NCBI RefSeq assembly: GCF_014698965.1
Contig: NZ_JACXAE010000036.1
Coordinates: 62,001-126,000 of the forward strand
Reading direction: 5' to 3'
Source: Iningainema tapete BLCC-T55
GTDB taxonomy: Bacteria; Cyanobacteriota; Cyanobacteriia; Cyanobacteriales; Nostocaceae
Length of the DNA: 64,000 bases
The position numbers and the translations under genes are program-made. Under the pieces are notes generated by a model. That model saw only the letters and a list, made by a program, of their open reading frames with translations. It did no database searches and was not told where the DNA came from. Position 1 is the first letter of the stretch. Every line of letters starts with the position of its first letter. This document shows, one piece after another, positions 36,931-44,592 of the stretch.

Positions 36931-36955
36931 AGACGTTCCGGCGGAACGTCTCTAC
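36927..36955. repeat. GTAGAGACGTTCC palindrome providing the trmFO stop
   Basis: Perfect 29-base palindrome with GGC centre. Bases two to four are the trmFO TAG stop. It may also end transcription between trmFO and the convergent gene at 36978. Confidence 0.9.
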
Positions 36956-36977
36956 GGGAATGCAAATTTTACGCATA

Positions 36978-37301
36978 TCAGGATTGAGGTTTCTTGCGTT
37001 GGTCTTGAATGGTATCATCTTTCATGGAAGCTATGCCATGTACCCCCAATGCAGCGATCGCACCACCGATAAATCCCCAAGTTCCATCGGCGAGAGCATC
37101 CAAACGATGACCTAAACTACGATGATAGGCAAGCTCTAACTGCCGATTATTAGTTCTGTTCTCTCTAGTCAGCTTTTCTACATATCTTTCTGTTCTTTCC
37201 AGCGCTTCGTAATCAACATTGAATGAATATATTGATGATAACGCGATTAATAAACCAGGAATAACTAGGGAAATCAAAAGAATTGCTCTGCCTGAACTCA
37301 T
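36978..37301 (-). CDS. Small hypothetical membrane protein
   Basis: A 107-residue product with an N-terminal helix (ILLISLVIPGLLIALSSIYS), a charged helical middle (ALERTERYVEKLTRENRTNN, possible coiled coil) and a second hydrophobic segment (GTWGFIGGAIAALGVHGIAS). I do not recognise a family. It is read divergently from the M23 peptidase and convergently with trmFO. The two membrane segments and the coiled middle are consistent with a real protein. Confidence 0.6.
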   Translation of the reverse strand: MSSGRAILLISLVIPGLLIALSSIYSFNVDYEALERTERYVEKLTRENRTNNRQLELAYHRSLGHRLDALADGTWGFIGGAIAALGVHGIASMKDDTIQDQRKKPQS

Positions 37302-37445
37302 AGAACCTCATAAGGCAAATGATTTGAGTTAATGCTGGCACAGCTAAAACTTTTTATTAGTATCTGGCAAACAATATGCATTTGGTCAAGTGTATTTTGG
37401 GAACAATAACGTGGTATTTGTCGCCATTGCTTTGCTCAAAACCAC

Positions 37446-38687
37446 ATGAGAGCGCTTTTTTTCCCCAAACCAAGTAAATATTTGTGTTTACAGCTTGTTT
37501 TTTGCTGTATTTTATGCGTATGGATATTATTTTTTTTCATACCAGTTGATGCGGAACCCCCCCTGTGTCCCCCCCGTGAACGGGGGGGATGCAAGGGGGG
37601 GTTGATTGCACAGTCTAAAGAAATTGACACTTTGCAAAAGCAACAAAAACAGATTAATCAACAAAGAACAGGAGTAATTGAAGAGCGTAATCGCTTATCC
37701 AATATTCAACAAGTAGCACAAGATCGTCTCAATGGCTTGCAGCAAAATCTACAAATTACTGACAATAATATTCTTGATAGCAATCTGCGACTGCAACTGG
37801 CAACTGAACGTCACAAACAATTGTCAGCTTCTTTAGCGGTGGCTCTTCAAGCATATGTGCAACATCAAGCCGCAACTATTGCTCGTCTACGTTTTCTCCA
37901 ACGTTCTCACACTAATCAAGGATGGGCAGTTTTGTTGCAAAGTCAAAATTTGAGTGATTTTTTAGATCGTCGTCGTCAGTTACAGCTAGTATATCAAGCT
38001 GACCAACAAGTGTTGGTAAAACTTGGTCAACAGGCAAATAGGATTGACAAGCAAAAAATAGCCGTTGAAGAACAAAAAAACGAAATCGACTTGATTAGAG
38101 GGCAACTACTAGCACAAAAAGCCGATTATCAAGCTCAATCGCAGTTACAGGATGAGTTAATTCAACGCTTGAATAGCGATCGCCTTGCATTAGACGCAGC
38201 CCAATCTCAGTTAGAAAGAGATTCACAGGCTATTGGTATTTTAATTCAAAAAAAGGTAGCACAAGCGAAAGCAAACAGTGCTAAAGGTATTTTCATTCGC
38301 GGCACTGGTATACTAGCATATCCAACTGATGCTCCGGCTAGCAGTGCTTTTGGTTGGCGGGTACACCCAATTCTTGGCTACAGCCGCTTTCATACCGGAT
38401 TGGACTTTGCCGCCAGCTACGGTAGTACAATTCGAGCAGCAGATTCTGGAACTGTGATTTTTGCTGGTTGGTATGGCGGTTATGGTAAAGCAGTGATTAT
38501 CGATCACGGCAAAGGCATCACTACTCTCTACGGTCATACTAGCGAATTGTTGGTTGGGGAAGGTCAAACAGTACAGCGCGGAAGTGCGATCGCCTCCGTT
38601 GGTTCTACGGGTTTATCCACCGGTCCCCATCTCCATTTTGAAGTACGTCGTGATGGTACACCAGTAGATCCCGCAAATTTCCTTTGA
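37446..38687 (+). CDS. M23 metallopeptidase, EnvC/NlpD-like murein hydrolase activator
   Basis: Exported cell-wall protein of 413 residues. A signal peptide (about 17-36, LVFCCILCVWILFFFIPVDA) is followed at once by the insertion [17 protein letters not shown] from a GC-rich palindromic element. A coiled coil follows (about 65-275, KQQKQINQQRTGVIEERNRL onward) and then a C-terminal LytM domain: HTGLDFAASYGSTIRAADSG, VIIDHGKGITTLYGHTSELL and STGLSTGPHLHFEVRRDG. The zinc ligands H...D and HxH are present. It may act in septal peptidoglycan hydrolysis. A hairpin follows the stop. Confidence 0.93.
   Translation: MRALFFPKPSKYLCLQLVFCCILCVWILFFFIPVDAEPPLCPPRERGGCKGGLIAQSKEIDTLQKQQKQINQQRTGVIEERNRLSNIQQVAQDRLNGLQQNLQITDNNILDSNLRLQLATERHKQLSASLAVALQAYVQHQAATIARLRFLQRSHTNQGWAVLLQSQNLSDFLDRRRQLQLVYQADQQVLVKLGQQANRIDKQKIAVEEQKNEIDLIRGQLLAQKADYQAQSQLQDELIQRLNSDRLALDAAQSQLERDSQAIGILIQKKVAQAKANSAKGIFIRGTGILAYPTDAPASSAFGWRVHPILGYSRFHTGLDFAASYGSTIRAADSGTVIFAGWYGGYGKAVIIDHGKGITTLYGHTSELLVGEGQTVQRGSAIASVGSTGLSTGPHLHFEVRRDGTPVDPANFL
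37555..37603. repeat. GC-rich palindromic element inserted in frame in the M23 gene
   Basis: Second copy of the element seen in trmFO, here about 49 bases and read in a different frame ([17 protein letters not shown]). It lies exactly behind the signal peptide. The same DNA tolerated in two frames shows that the element is free of stops in both. Confidence 0.9.
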
Positions 38688-38691
38688 CCCA

Positions 38692-38724
38692 GAAACCCGG
38701 TTTCTTAAAGAAACCGGGTTTCTA
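38692..38724. terminator. AAACCCGG hairpin after the M23 gene
   Basis: Perfect inverted repeat, AGAAACCCGGTTTCTT and its complement with one unpaired A. No T-run follows, so it may end transcription only weakly; same element as 10206. Confidence 0.65.
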
Positions 38725-38767
38725 AAGTGCAAGTTTTCTGCAAAAGTGCTATACTATAGAAGAATAA

Positions 38768-38840
38768 GGGCGCGTAGCTCAGTGGATAGAGCAACAGATT
38801 CCGGTTCTGTTGGTCGGGGGTTCAAATCCCTCCGCGCTCG
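38768..38840 (+). tRNA. tRNA-Arg (anticodon CCG)
   Basis: 73-base cloverleaf. The acceptor stem GGGCGCG pairs with CGCGCTC (one G-U), the D arm is AGCTCAGTGGATAGAGC, and the anticodon loop TTCCGGT sits in an ACAGA/TCTGT stem. The T arm is GGGGGTTCAAATCCCTC (GGTTCAAATCC). No encoded CCA. The defence island begins just after it, so the tRNA may be an integration boundary, but no attachment-site repeat was found. Confidence 0.96.
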
Positions 38841-38906
38841 TTGATTTGAATTAACTAATTACTCCAGGTTTGCCCATTTTTTTAGGAGACAATAGGTTGA
38901 AAGCTA

Positions 38907-38955
38907 TTGACGGTTCACTGTTGACAGTCAACCGTTAACTGTTAACAGTCAACAT
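38907..38955. repeat. STRR tract between tRNA-Arg and the DUF499 gene
   Basis: Heptamers such as GTTCACT, GTTGACA, GTCAACC, GTTAACT, GTTAACA, GTCAACA. Same family as the tracts inside the island genes. Confidence 0.8.
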
Positions 38956-38965
38956 TGAAATTACT

Positions 38966-41900
38966 ATGCTACCTTCTGTATTTAAAACCTGCGTTCCTAG
39001 AGAAGAAATCTTAGCAGGAGAACTTTCCCTAGATTTATTTGCAGCTAAGTTACGACTGGTTGTGGAGGGGAAAGCGCCCCATGTCTACCAGGACTCCACA
39101 ACCTTTTTTCTCAATACGTTTGCCACTGATGGCTTAAAAACCTTGATTGCAGAAGTATTTGGGCGTTTGGTGGGTGCAGCGGTGGGTTCCCCCATTATCC
39201 GCCTGGAAACCAGTTTTGGCGGTGGTAAAACTCACGACGAAATTGCTTTATGGCATATTGCTAAAAAAGGACGAGTTATATCAGGATTAGAACGTTTTGC
39301 CGATCTGAATTTAATTCCAGATCGCCCAATTCAAGTAGCGGCGATCGCCTGTCAAGATCTCGATCCGGTAAACGGGGTTTATCATCGAGACACGGGTATT
39401 ACCACTTACACATTATGGGGTGAAATTGCTTATCAAATCGGTGGCATTGCTGGTTATAGTTTGCTTAAGGGTTCCGACGAACAGCGAGTCAGTCCTGGTA
39501 CTGTCGTCTTAGAAAGGATAATTCAAGGAGAACCCACTGTAATTATTCTTGATGAAATTGCCAGACACCTGCGTGCAGCCAAAGCTACCTTAGTTGGGAA
39601 TAGCAATTTAGCCGAACAAGTTGTTGCTTTTTTGTTTTCGTTAATGGACTTAGCTGCTGCAAGCCATAACTTGGTATTTGTTTATACGCTTGCATCTTCT
39701 AGCGACAGTTTTGGTGAAGAAACCACCGAAATCCGCGAAGCAATTTTAGCATCAGCGCGGCAAGAGCGCGTACTCAAACCCAGTACTGATATTGAAATTT
39801 ACAACATTGTCAAACAGCGGTTATTTAGTAGTATTGATGCAAATGCAGCCCAAAACGCTGCCAAAGAATATTTACAGACTTATAAAGCTAGTCGAATTAC
39901 CTTACCGGATGGGTGTAAAGATTCACGTTACGCTGAAAGTATCGAAGCGAGTTATCCCTTCCACCCCGAACTGTTTAACCTGCTGACGAAAAAAATTGCC
40001 TCAATTCCCAACTTCCAACGTACTAGAGGCGCTTTGCGGTTGTTTGCCAGAGTTATCCGATATCTGTGGAATACACCGTCAACAATTAACAGTCAACAGT
40101 TAACATGGATACCGCTAATTCACCCGCACCACATCCCCATCGGTATTGAGGAAGAAGTTACTAGCGATTTGACTTCACGCTTAGAACGCCCTTTGATGCG
40201 CATACCAATCGTCGCTGACATTTATAATCCAGATGGGAGAGAAGCGCACGCACAATTGCAAGATGGAGAATGGACGGCAGCGGGTAAACCTCCCTTTTCC
40301 ACTTGGGTAGCGAGGACTATATTTTTGCATTCTATCAACCAAGGTATAGTAGCAGGAATTCGTCGTGCAGAATTAAATTTATCGCTGCTGACACCAGGTT
40401 TGGAAATTGGTTTTGTTGATACAGCCTTAGAAAGGTTATCTACTGTTGCTTGGTATTTAGAAAATGATGCAATAACTTCAATTGCCCGTTTCAAAGAAGA
40501 ACCTTCAATTAATAAGATTATTGCCGAAGAGAAAGCACAAATTGGTGTGACTGAGGCAAAAGAAGATTTGCGAAATCGCCGCGATACTATTTTTGCCGAG
40601 AAGTACTTTAAAACCATTTCTGCCCCAGATTCGGCTGCGGATGTGGATGATACAGCAGATAGCATTGCCCTGTGTCTGATTGATTTTCAAGAAGCAACAA
40701 TTTCTGCAACTACTGAAGGTTCTCCCGATATTGTTGAGCGAATTTTTAACAATACGGGAGAGTCGGGAAAGTTTCGTACTTATCGCAATCGCTTATTATT
40801 TTTAGTTGCTAACAAGCATGAGTTGGAACGAGCGATTGAGAATGCTAGGGAATATCGGGCGATTTTAAATATCCTTAATTCACCCAATCGCCTGCAAGAT
40901 TTATCAGAAAATCAGCAACAGCAACTTAAGCAGAAAAAAGGTGATTTGGATTTAAATGTAAGAATTTCTTTAACTAATGCCTACCGTCACTTATTCTACC
41001 CGGCTTCTGACTCGGTAAAAGCGCCGAAAGGCTTGATGCACTATACTCTACCAGCACAAGATTCAAGCGAGGTGAAGGGGAAAAATAATCAACAGGAAGT
41101 GATATTAAAGGCACTAAAAGATTGTCAGAAAATTCGTTCTGAAGATGCGCCCCCCTATGCGCCTGCTTATATTCTACAGAAAGTTTGGTTATCTGGGTTA
41201 GACCATTGGACAACTAAAGCGCTGCGAGAAGCTTTTGCGAAAGACTTGAGTTTAAATATACTCCTTGATGCAGATGTTTCTAAGTTGCGAGATAGTATTC
41301 GTCAAGGTTTGCAGACAGGACAATGGGATATGAAAGTGTCGGAGAAGGTATTTATTAAAACTGATGATGGCAAGTTTACTTTACCTGACACTATAGAATT
41401 TTCTGACAGAATGGTGCTTTACCGCCGGGGTATTTTGCAACCGCCGAAACCACGAGAAATTGAACTTAATGCCCAAGTTATGTCGAGTACAGATGCGCTT
41501 AAACCCGTGCGGGTAAGGTGGAAAGCAGCAGGGGCGTTGACGATTCAGCTTTATCAGGAGGGGAATTTAGTAGCAGGGGAGTTTCGCCCTAGTGATGAGT
41601 ATGAAACGGAGATCGCTTCCATTACTACCTTCAAAATTGTAGCTGACTACGGCAATGGCGAAGTTGTGGAGAAGGAAACTCAAGCAAAACCGTTAACCTA
41701 CGGTACTGGTACACCCCGCACACCAGGCGGTAGCGAAAATAAAGACGATTCGTGGAATAATCTTTCTCTATTTAAAGCCAAACCGGAAGAATTTGACTTG
41801 GAGGGAACAGTTAATGGGGTGTTTAATGAGTTGAGCGATCGCGTTCACGACAACAAAGTTCAAGGAGTACAATCTCTAGAAATCTCGGTTTCCCAAGCAA

Positions 41901-42220
41901 CAGACTATCGCAGGTTAATGACGGCGTTACCATTGTTGATGAAATTTTCCCTACAAATCGACCAAACGGCGACAATTAGCACTAAGGAGCAATTCGTCAG
42001 GTTAGAATACCTTGGTCCTGTTAAAGGATTTCAAAGTTTCCAGGGAGCTGTTAACGCTTTGCTTAATACTACAGATGTTACAGCAGATGTGTCACTGAAG
42101 CTAGAATTTAAATTTTCCTCACCAGTGCAACCAAATGGCACAGAAATCGCTACTATCAAAAATGCCCTTAATCGTAACCCGGTTGAGAGATTGAACTTGA
42201 TGGTGAAAGTGACTTACTGA
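38966..42220 (+). CDS. DUF499 (COG1483) AAA+ ATPase of a helicase-methylase-ATPase defence system
   Basis: Large predicted ATPase, 1084 residues. The P-loop is LETSFGGGKTHDEIALWHIA (Walker A about 84-90), and the Walker B is VIILDEIARH (about 191-200), both typical of DUF499. PFHPELFNLLTKKIASIPNF and the RTRGALRLFARVIRYLW block are further family motifs. The system type known as Hma pairs this ATPase with a DUF1156 methyltransferase and a PLD-SNF2 helicase, all present here but separated. A heptamer repeat encodes STINSQQLT at about 371-379, in a loop before LIHPHHIPIG. The C-terminal part (about 850-1084) has no motif I recognise. A small protein is coupled at its 3' end. Confidence 0.92.
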   Translation: MLPSVFKTCVPREEILAGELSLDLFAAKLRLVVEGKAPHVYQDSTTFFLNTFATDGLKTLIAEVFGRLVGAAVGSPIIRLETSFGGGKTHDEIALWHIAKKGRVISGLERFADLNLIPDRPIQVAAIACQDLDPVNGVYHRDTGITTYTLWGEIAYQIGGIAGYSLLKGSDEQRVSPGTVVLERIIQGEPTVIILDEIARHLRAAKATLVGNSNLAEQVVAFLFSLMDLAAASHNLVFVYTLASSSDSFGEETTEIREAILASARQERVLKPSTDIEIYNIVKQRLFSSIDANAAQNAAKEYLQTYKASRITLPDGCKDSRYAESIEASYPFHPELFNLLTKKIASIPNFQRTRGALRLFARVIRYLWNTPSTINSQQLTWIPLIHPHHIPIGIEEEVTSDLTSRLERPLMRIPIVADIYNPDGREAHAQLQDGEWTAAGKPPFSTWVARTIFLHSINQGIVAGIRRAELNLSLLTPGLEIGFVDTALERLSTVAWYLENDAITSIARFKEEPSINKIIAEEKAQIGVTEAKEDLRNRRDTIFAEKYFKTISAPDSAADVDDTADSIALCLIDFQEATISATTEGSPDIVERIFNNTGESGKFRTYRNRLLFLVANKHELERAIENAREYRAILNILNSPNRLQDLSENQQQQLKQKKGDLDLNVRISLTNAYRHLFYPASDSVKAPKGLMHYTLPAQDSSEVKGKNNQQEVILKALKDCQKIRSEDAPPYAPAYILQKVWLSGLDHWTTKALREAFAKDLSLNILLDADVSKLRDSIRQGLQTGQWDMKVSEKVFIKTDDGKFTLPDTIEFSDRMVLYRRGILQPPKPREIELNAQVMSSTDALKPVRVRWKAAGALTIQLYQEGNLVAGEFRPSDEYETEIASITTFKIVADYGNGEVVEKETQAKPLTYGTGTPRTPGGSENKDDSWNNLSLFKAKPEEFDLEGTVNGVFNELSDRVHDNKVQGVQSLEISVSQATDYRRLMTALPLLMKFSLQIDQTATISTKEQFVRLEYLGPVKGFQSFQGAVNALLNTTDVTADVSLKLEFKFSSPVQPNGTEIATIKNALNRNPVERLNLMVKVTY
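40076..40106 (+). repeat. Heptamer repeat within the DUF499 coding sequence
   Basis: GTCAACAATTAACAGTCAAC then AGTTAAC: four heptamer-like units of the intergenic STRR family, read as STINSQQLT. Copy change by one unit would shift the frame. Confidence 0.75.
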
Positions 42221-42222
42221 AG

Positions 42223-42651
42223 ATGCAAGAATTTCAACTGCGTGTAGTGGGTACAGACAACAATAACTTTGCCCTGGAATTATACCAGTGTGCCTATAAA
42301 AAAGCTGGAGAAAAAAAGCGTCCATCTGCCAAACGCATTGGGCGCTTAAAGGGCAATGCGTTAGTGCAGGCGAGACAGGCAATTTATGATTGTTTGAAGG
42401 CAAATAATTATGATCCTAAAACTTTAACTCATAATCGCCAAAGTCCTTATATTTTAAATGAGGAATCTGGGACTAATTTGGCGTTATTATTTCAAACTTT
42501 GCAACCACTTTCTAAGCCTGAACGCATTATTAATATTACTAAAGGAATTACGGCAATGAGTAATGAGGAATCGCATTATTGGTTTGCCAAGATTAGTAAT
42601 GGTAAGCGCAGTCAGGCTTTGAAGGCGATTCGGATATTATTGGGGGAGTAG
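42223..42651 (+). CDS. Unknown 142-residue protein coupled to the DUF499 ATPase
   Basis: Starts two bases after the ATPase stop, so it is translated with it. It begins MQEFQLRVVGTDNNNFALEL with alternating hydrophobic strands. A basic stretch follows (KKAGEKKRPSAKRIGRLKG), and a C-terminal block SNEESHYWFAKISNGKRSQA looks helical. I do not recognise the family with certainty. Similar small proteins next to DUF499 genes are part of this type of defence operon, so a role as adaptor or DNA-binding partner is inferred. Translation GTN and YWFAKI patterns give no catalytic residue set. Confidence 0.8.
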   Translation: MQEFQLRVVGTDNNNFALELYQCAYKKAGEKKRPSAKRIGRLKGNALVQARQAIYDCLKANNYDPKTLTHNRQSPYILNEESGTNLALLFQTLQPLSKPERIINITKGITAMSNEESHYWFAKISNGKRSQALKAIRILLGE

Positions 42652-42734
42652 TTGACTACATCAAGTCTGGGTTTGTTGAAGGTACTCCCGCACGGTTAAG
42701 GGTTTGATGTTGGGATAGCAATCGTTTTGAAGAT

Positions 42735-43094
42735 CTAAAACACACCAATTGCTGCCTGAATTGCCCGTTGAATTTGCTCTAGAGATTCAGAGCTAATTTG
42801 ACCATAAGGACCTCTTTCTAGATAGCGTTTTTCAACATTGGTAATAACCTCACACATAGCAACAGAAGTTAGTTCTAGTCCACCCTCACCAGCCTGAATC
42901 AAAACACGACTAGGATTATCAACGGCGCTTTGAGTATTGGAGGAAAATGGAACAACTAAAACGGTTGAACTGTATTCGTTACGAATATCCAAGGAAACAA
43001 CGACAACAGGACGTTTTTTAGTGTCGCCCGACTGCCGCAAAGCTCTACACAGATAAATCTCTCGCTGACGTGGGAAATTACCTGTATTGTTCAT
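42735..43094 (-). CDS. PemK/MazF-family endoribonuclease toxin
   Basis: Toxin of a type II module, cleaving mRNA. The 119-residue product has the N-terminal strand FPRQREIYLCRALRQSGDTK, then KRPVVVVSLDIRNEYSSTVL, VVPFSSNTQ, and LELTSVAMCEVITNVEKRYL, which are the MazF/PemK core elements. Its start is two bases after the antitoxin stop, so both are coupled. The pair is on the minus strand and faces the end of the DUF499 operon inside the defence island. Confidence 0.9.
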   Translation of the reverse strand: MNNTGNFPRQREIYLCRALRQSGDTKKRPVVVVSLDIRNEYSSTVLVVPFSSNTQSAVDNPSRVLIQAGEGGLELTSVAMCEVITNVEKRYLERGPYGQISSESLEQIQRAIQAAIGVF

Positions 43095-43096
43095 TT

Positions 43097-43342
43097 CTAT
43101 TCATCCCAACTGGCGATCACTGCATCTTGGGTGTCGATTGTCCATTCTTCCTCAAATTTAATATCAGCTTGAGTTCGAGATTGATAAAATCTCCGCAATT
43201 TGTCTTCAATTTGTTTAGCGTACCAAAGACGCAGTGCTTCTTCAAAAGCAGCAGAGCGGTTGTCTGTCAGTTTGTCAATTTCATCTAGTAAGTGTGAGTC
43301 AACGGTAATCGAAACTCGTCGCTTTTGCACTGAGTTGGACAT
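43097..43342 (-). CDS. Ribbon-helix-helix antitoxin for the PemK/MazF toxin
   Basis: An 81-residue protein. The first 45 residues give a ribbon-helix-helix fold: RRVSITVDSHLLDEIDKLTD, NRSAAFEEALRLWYAK. The acidic C-terminus (FEEEWTIDTQDAVIASWDE) would wrap the toxin. It precedes the toxin in the usual antitoxin-first order and likely represses its own promoter upstream of 43342. Confidence 0.88.
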   Translation of the reverse strand: MSNSVQKRRVSITVDSHLLDEIDKLTDNRSAAFEEALRLWYAKQIEDKLRRFYQSRTQADIKFEEEWTIDTQDAVIASWDE

Positions 43343-43626
43343 GATTGATTTTAGTTTTAGCTATAAGGATTTTAAAGAGTCGAAATTGTATATGATTAAG
43401 ATAACATTAATAGTATTACTTTTTATCATACCATAAGCTTAAACCACAAATGTTTCAGCTGCTGATATTGTTGACACGAAAATGATTGATGAAGGCGATC
43501 GCTCCCCGCTGCCCTACGAAAATGGCATTTCTAGGTATCTCAATCCATAATATTTAAAAGAAACCGTATTATTATCAACATCTGATGCCCAACCCAACTG
43601 TCGTCATGGGCGATCGCTGCTTTGCG

Positions 43627-44049
43627 CTACAAGAAAGCGGCAGGAGATACGCCAAATCGCGCTGCAAGTAGCTTGGCTTGCCGCGCATTGATCTTGCGCT
43701 TTCCATTGAGAATGTCACTGACAACAGATTGACCACCAATTTCTTCAGCCAAATCGGCTTGCTTTAAGCCATTTTGTTCCATCAAGAAACGCAGCGCGTC
43801 ATGTGGTGCTGCATCTTGGATCGCATGGTGGCTATTCTCGTAATCTTCTACCAGTTGACTTATAAGGTCAAGAAACTCGATGAGTTCATGATCTTCGTCG
43901 TCGCCCACAACATCAAGCAGATTATTCATAAAGTTGACTACCTGCTCATACTGCGCATCGTTGCGAATAATACCGATTTTTATCGGCAGTGCGCTTTGGA
44001 AAGCTTTCCAGGCTGGCGCAATAGTAGCAACATTGATGAACTCACTCAT
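43627..44049 (-). CDS. higA: HigA-family antitoxin with intact HTH
   Basis: A 140-residue antitoxin. The N-terminal region is acidic and helical (VVGDEDDEDHELIEF-like). The C-terminal helix-turn-helix is LRFLMEQNGLKQADLAEEI, SVVSDILNGKRKINARQAKL and LAARFGVSPAAFL. Its ATG overlaps the toxin stop (ATGA). The toxin gene upstream is broken, so this antitoxin is now alone, and could still repress its own promoter or neutralise the related HigB at 18156. It is a paralogue of 18604-19032. Confidence 0.9.
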   Translation of the reverse strand: MSEFINVATIAPAWKAFQSALPIKIGIIRNDAQYEQVVNFMNNLLDVVGDDEDHELIEFLDLISQLVEDYENSHHAIQDAAPHDALRFLMEQNGLKQADLAEEIGGQSVVSDILNGKRKINARQAKLLAARFGVSPAAFL

Positions 44050-44347
44050 AATTTTTTACTCCTGTAAGCTATATTCCAGCGGTCATATTCGGCGTGGGTG
44101 AGTACTTCACGGATATAGAGCTTTTGCCGATTGTAGTGAATTACTGCTATGATGCGAAAATTGTTTCCGGCTATATCGAATATGGTGTAAGGTGGCACAT
44201 AGTCGGCTGAATTGAACGATTCTTGACCTCAGTGAAGGTGCTAAAGCTGGACGTGCTGACAAGCCGATACCATGCTTCTAAAGGCGACTTAGCCGTAGAG
44301 TGACTCTACCAAAAGTCTTTAAGAGCTTTTTTGGAAATGACGTGCAT
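44046..44347 (-). pseudogene. higB: higB toxin with a stop codon and a frameshift
   Basis: From ATG 44347 the minus strand reads MHVISKKALKDFW then TAG, and continues SHSTAKSPLEAWYRLVSTSS and FSTFTEVKN. Near 44225-44230 the frame shifts by one base to SFNSADYVPPYTIFDIAGNN, FRIIAVIHYNRQKLYIREVL and THAEYDRWNIAYRSKKL. Together these are all parts of a complete HigB of about 98 residues. Two inactivating changes leave the antitoxin intact, a state expected when the toxin is disarmed first. Confidence 0.88.
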
Positions 44348-44352
44348 AAACA

Positions 44353-44379
44353 CATAATATAGTAAATTGCTATATTATG
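44353..44379. promoter_or_regulatory. Operator palindrome of the higBA locus
   Basis: Perfect 10-base arms CATAATATAG and CTATATTATG with a seven-base centre, 5 bases upstream of the dead higB start. A TTGACG lies just beyond it (minus strand), so the palindrome overlaps the likely promoter. It is the expected autorepression site for the HigA encoded downstream. Confidence 0.75.
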
Positions 44380-44592
44380 CCAGCGTCAATTGTTGTCTGC
44401 TGCTGATGCTAATTTGCAAAATCGAACTAAGCTACAGGAAATTAATCAAGCGTTGGATGAAGGTTGGCTGCAAACACCATCAGACGCGGTTAATTCCAAT
44501 GATGATGCTGTTTAGTTACGGTTAACTATAGAGTACAGTTTCTAGTTGCAGCTAGGGGCTGTTTCTTAATTTTAGTAAGACAATATAATTTT

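Noticed and set aside
36329..37630. Minus-strand ORFs reading [15 protein letters not shown] at 36329-36568 and 37436-37630
   Set aside because: They are antisense readings of the GC-rich palindromic element within trmFO and the M23 gene.
38768..38965. Integrative element attachment site at the tRNA-Arg
   Set aside because: No integrase and no second copy of the tRNA 3' end were seen in the window, so a tRNA-linked boundary is only a possibility.
44389..44515. Short plus-strand frame ending LQEINQALDEGWLQTPSDAV before TAG
   Set aside because: It lacks a start and any known motif, and overlaps the higBA promoter region; it may be a relic, but cannot be supported.
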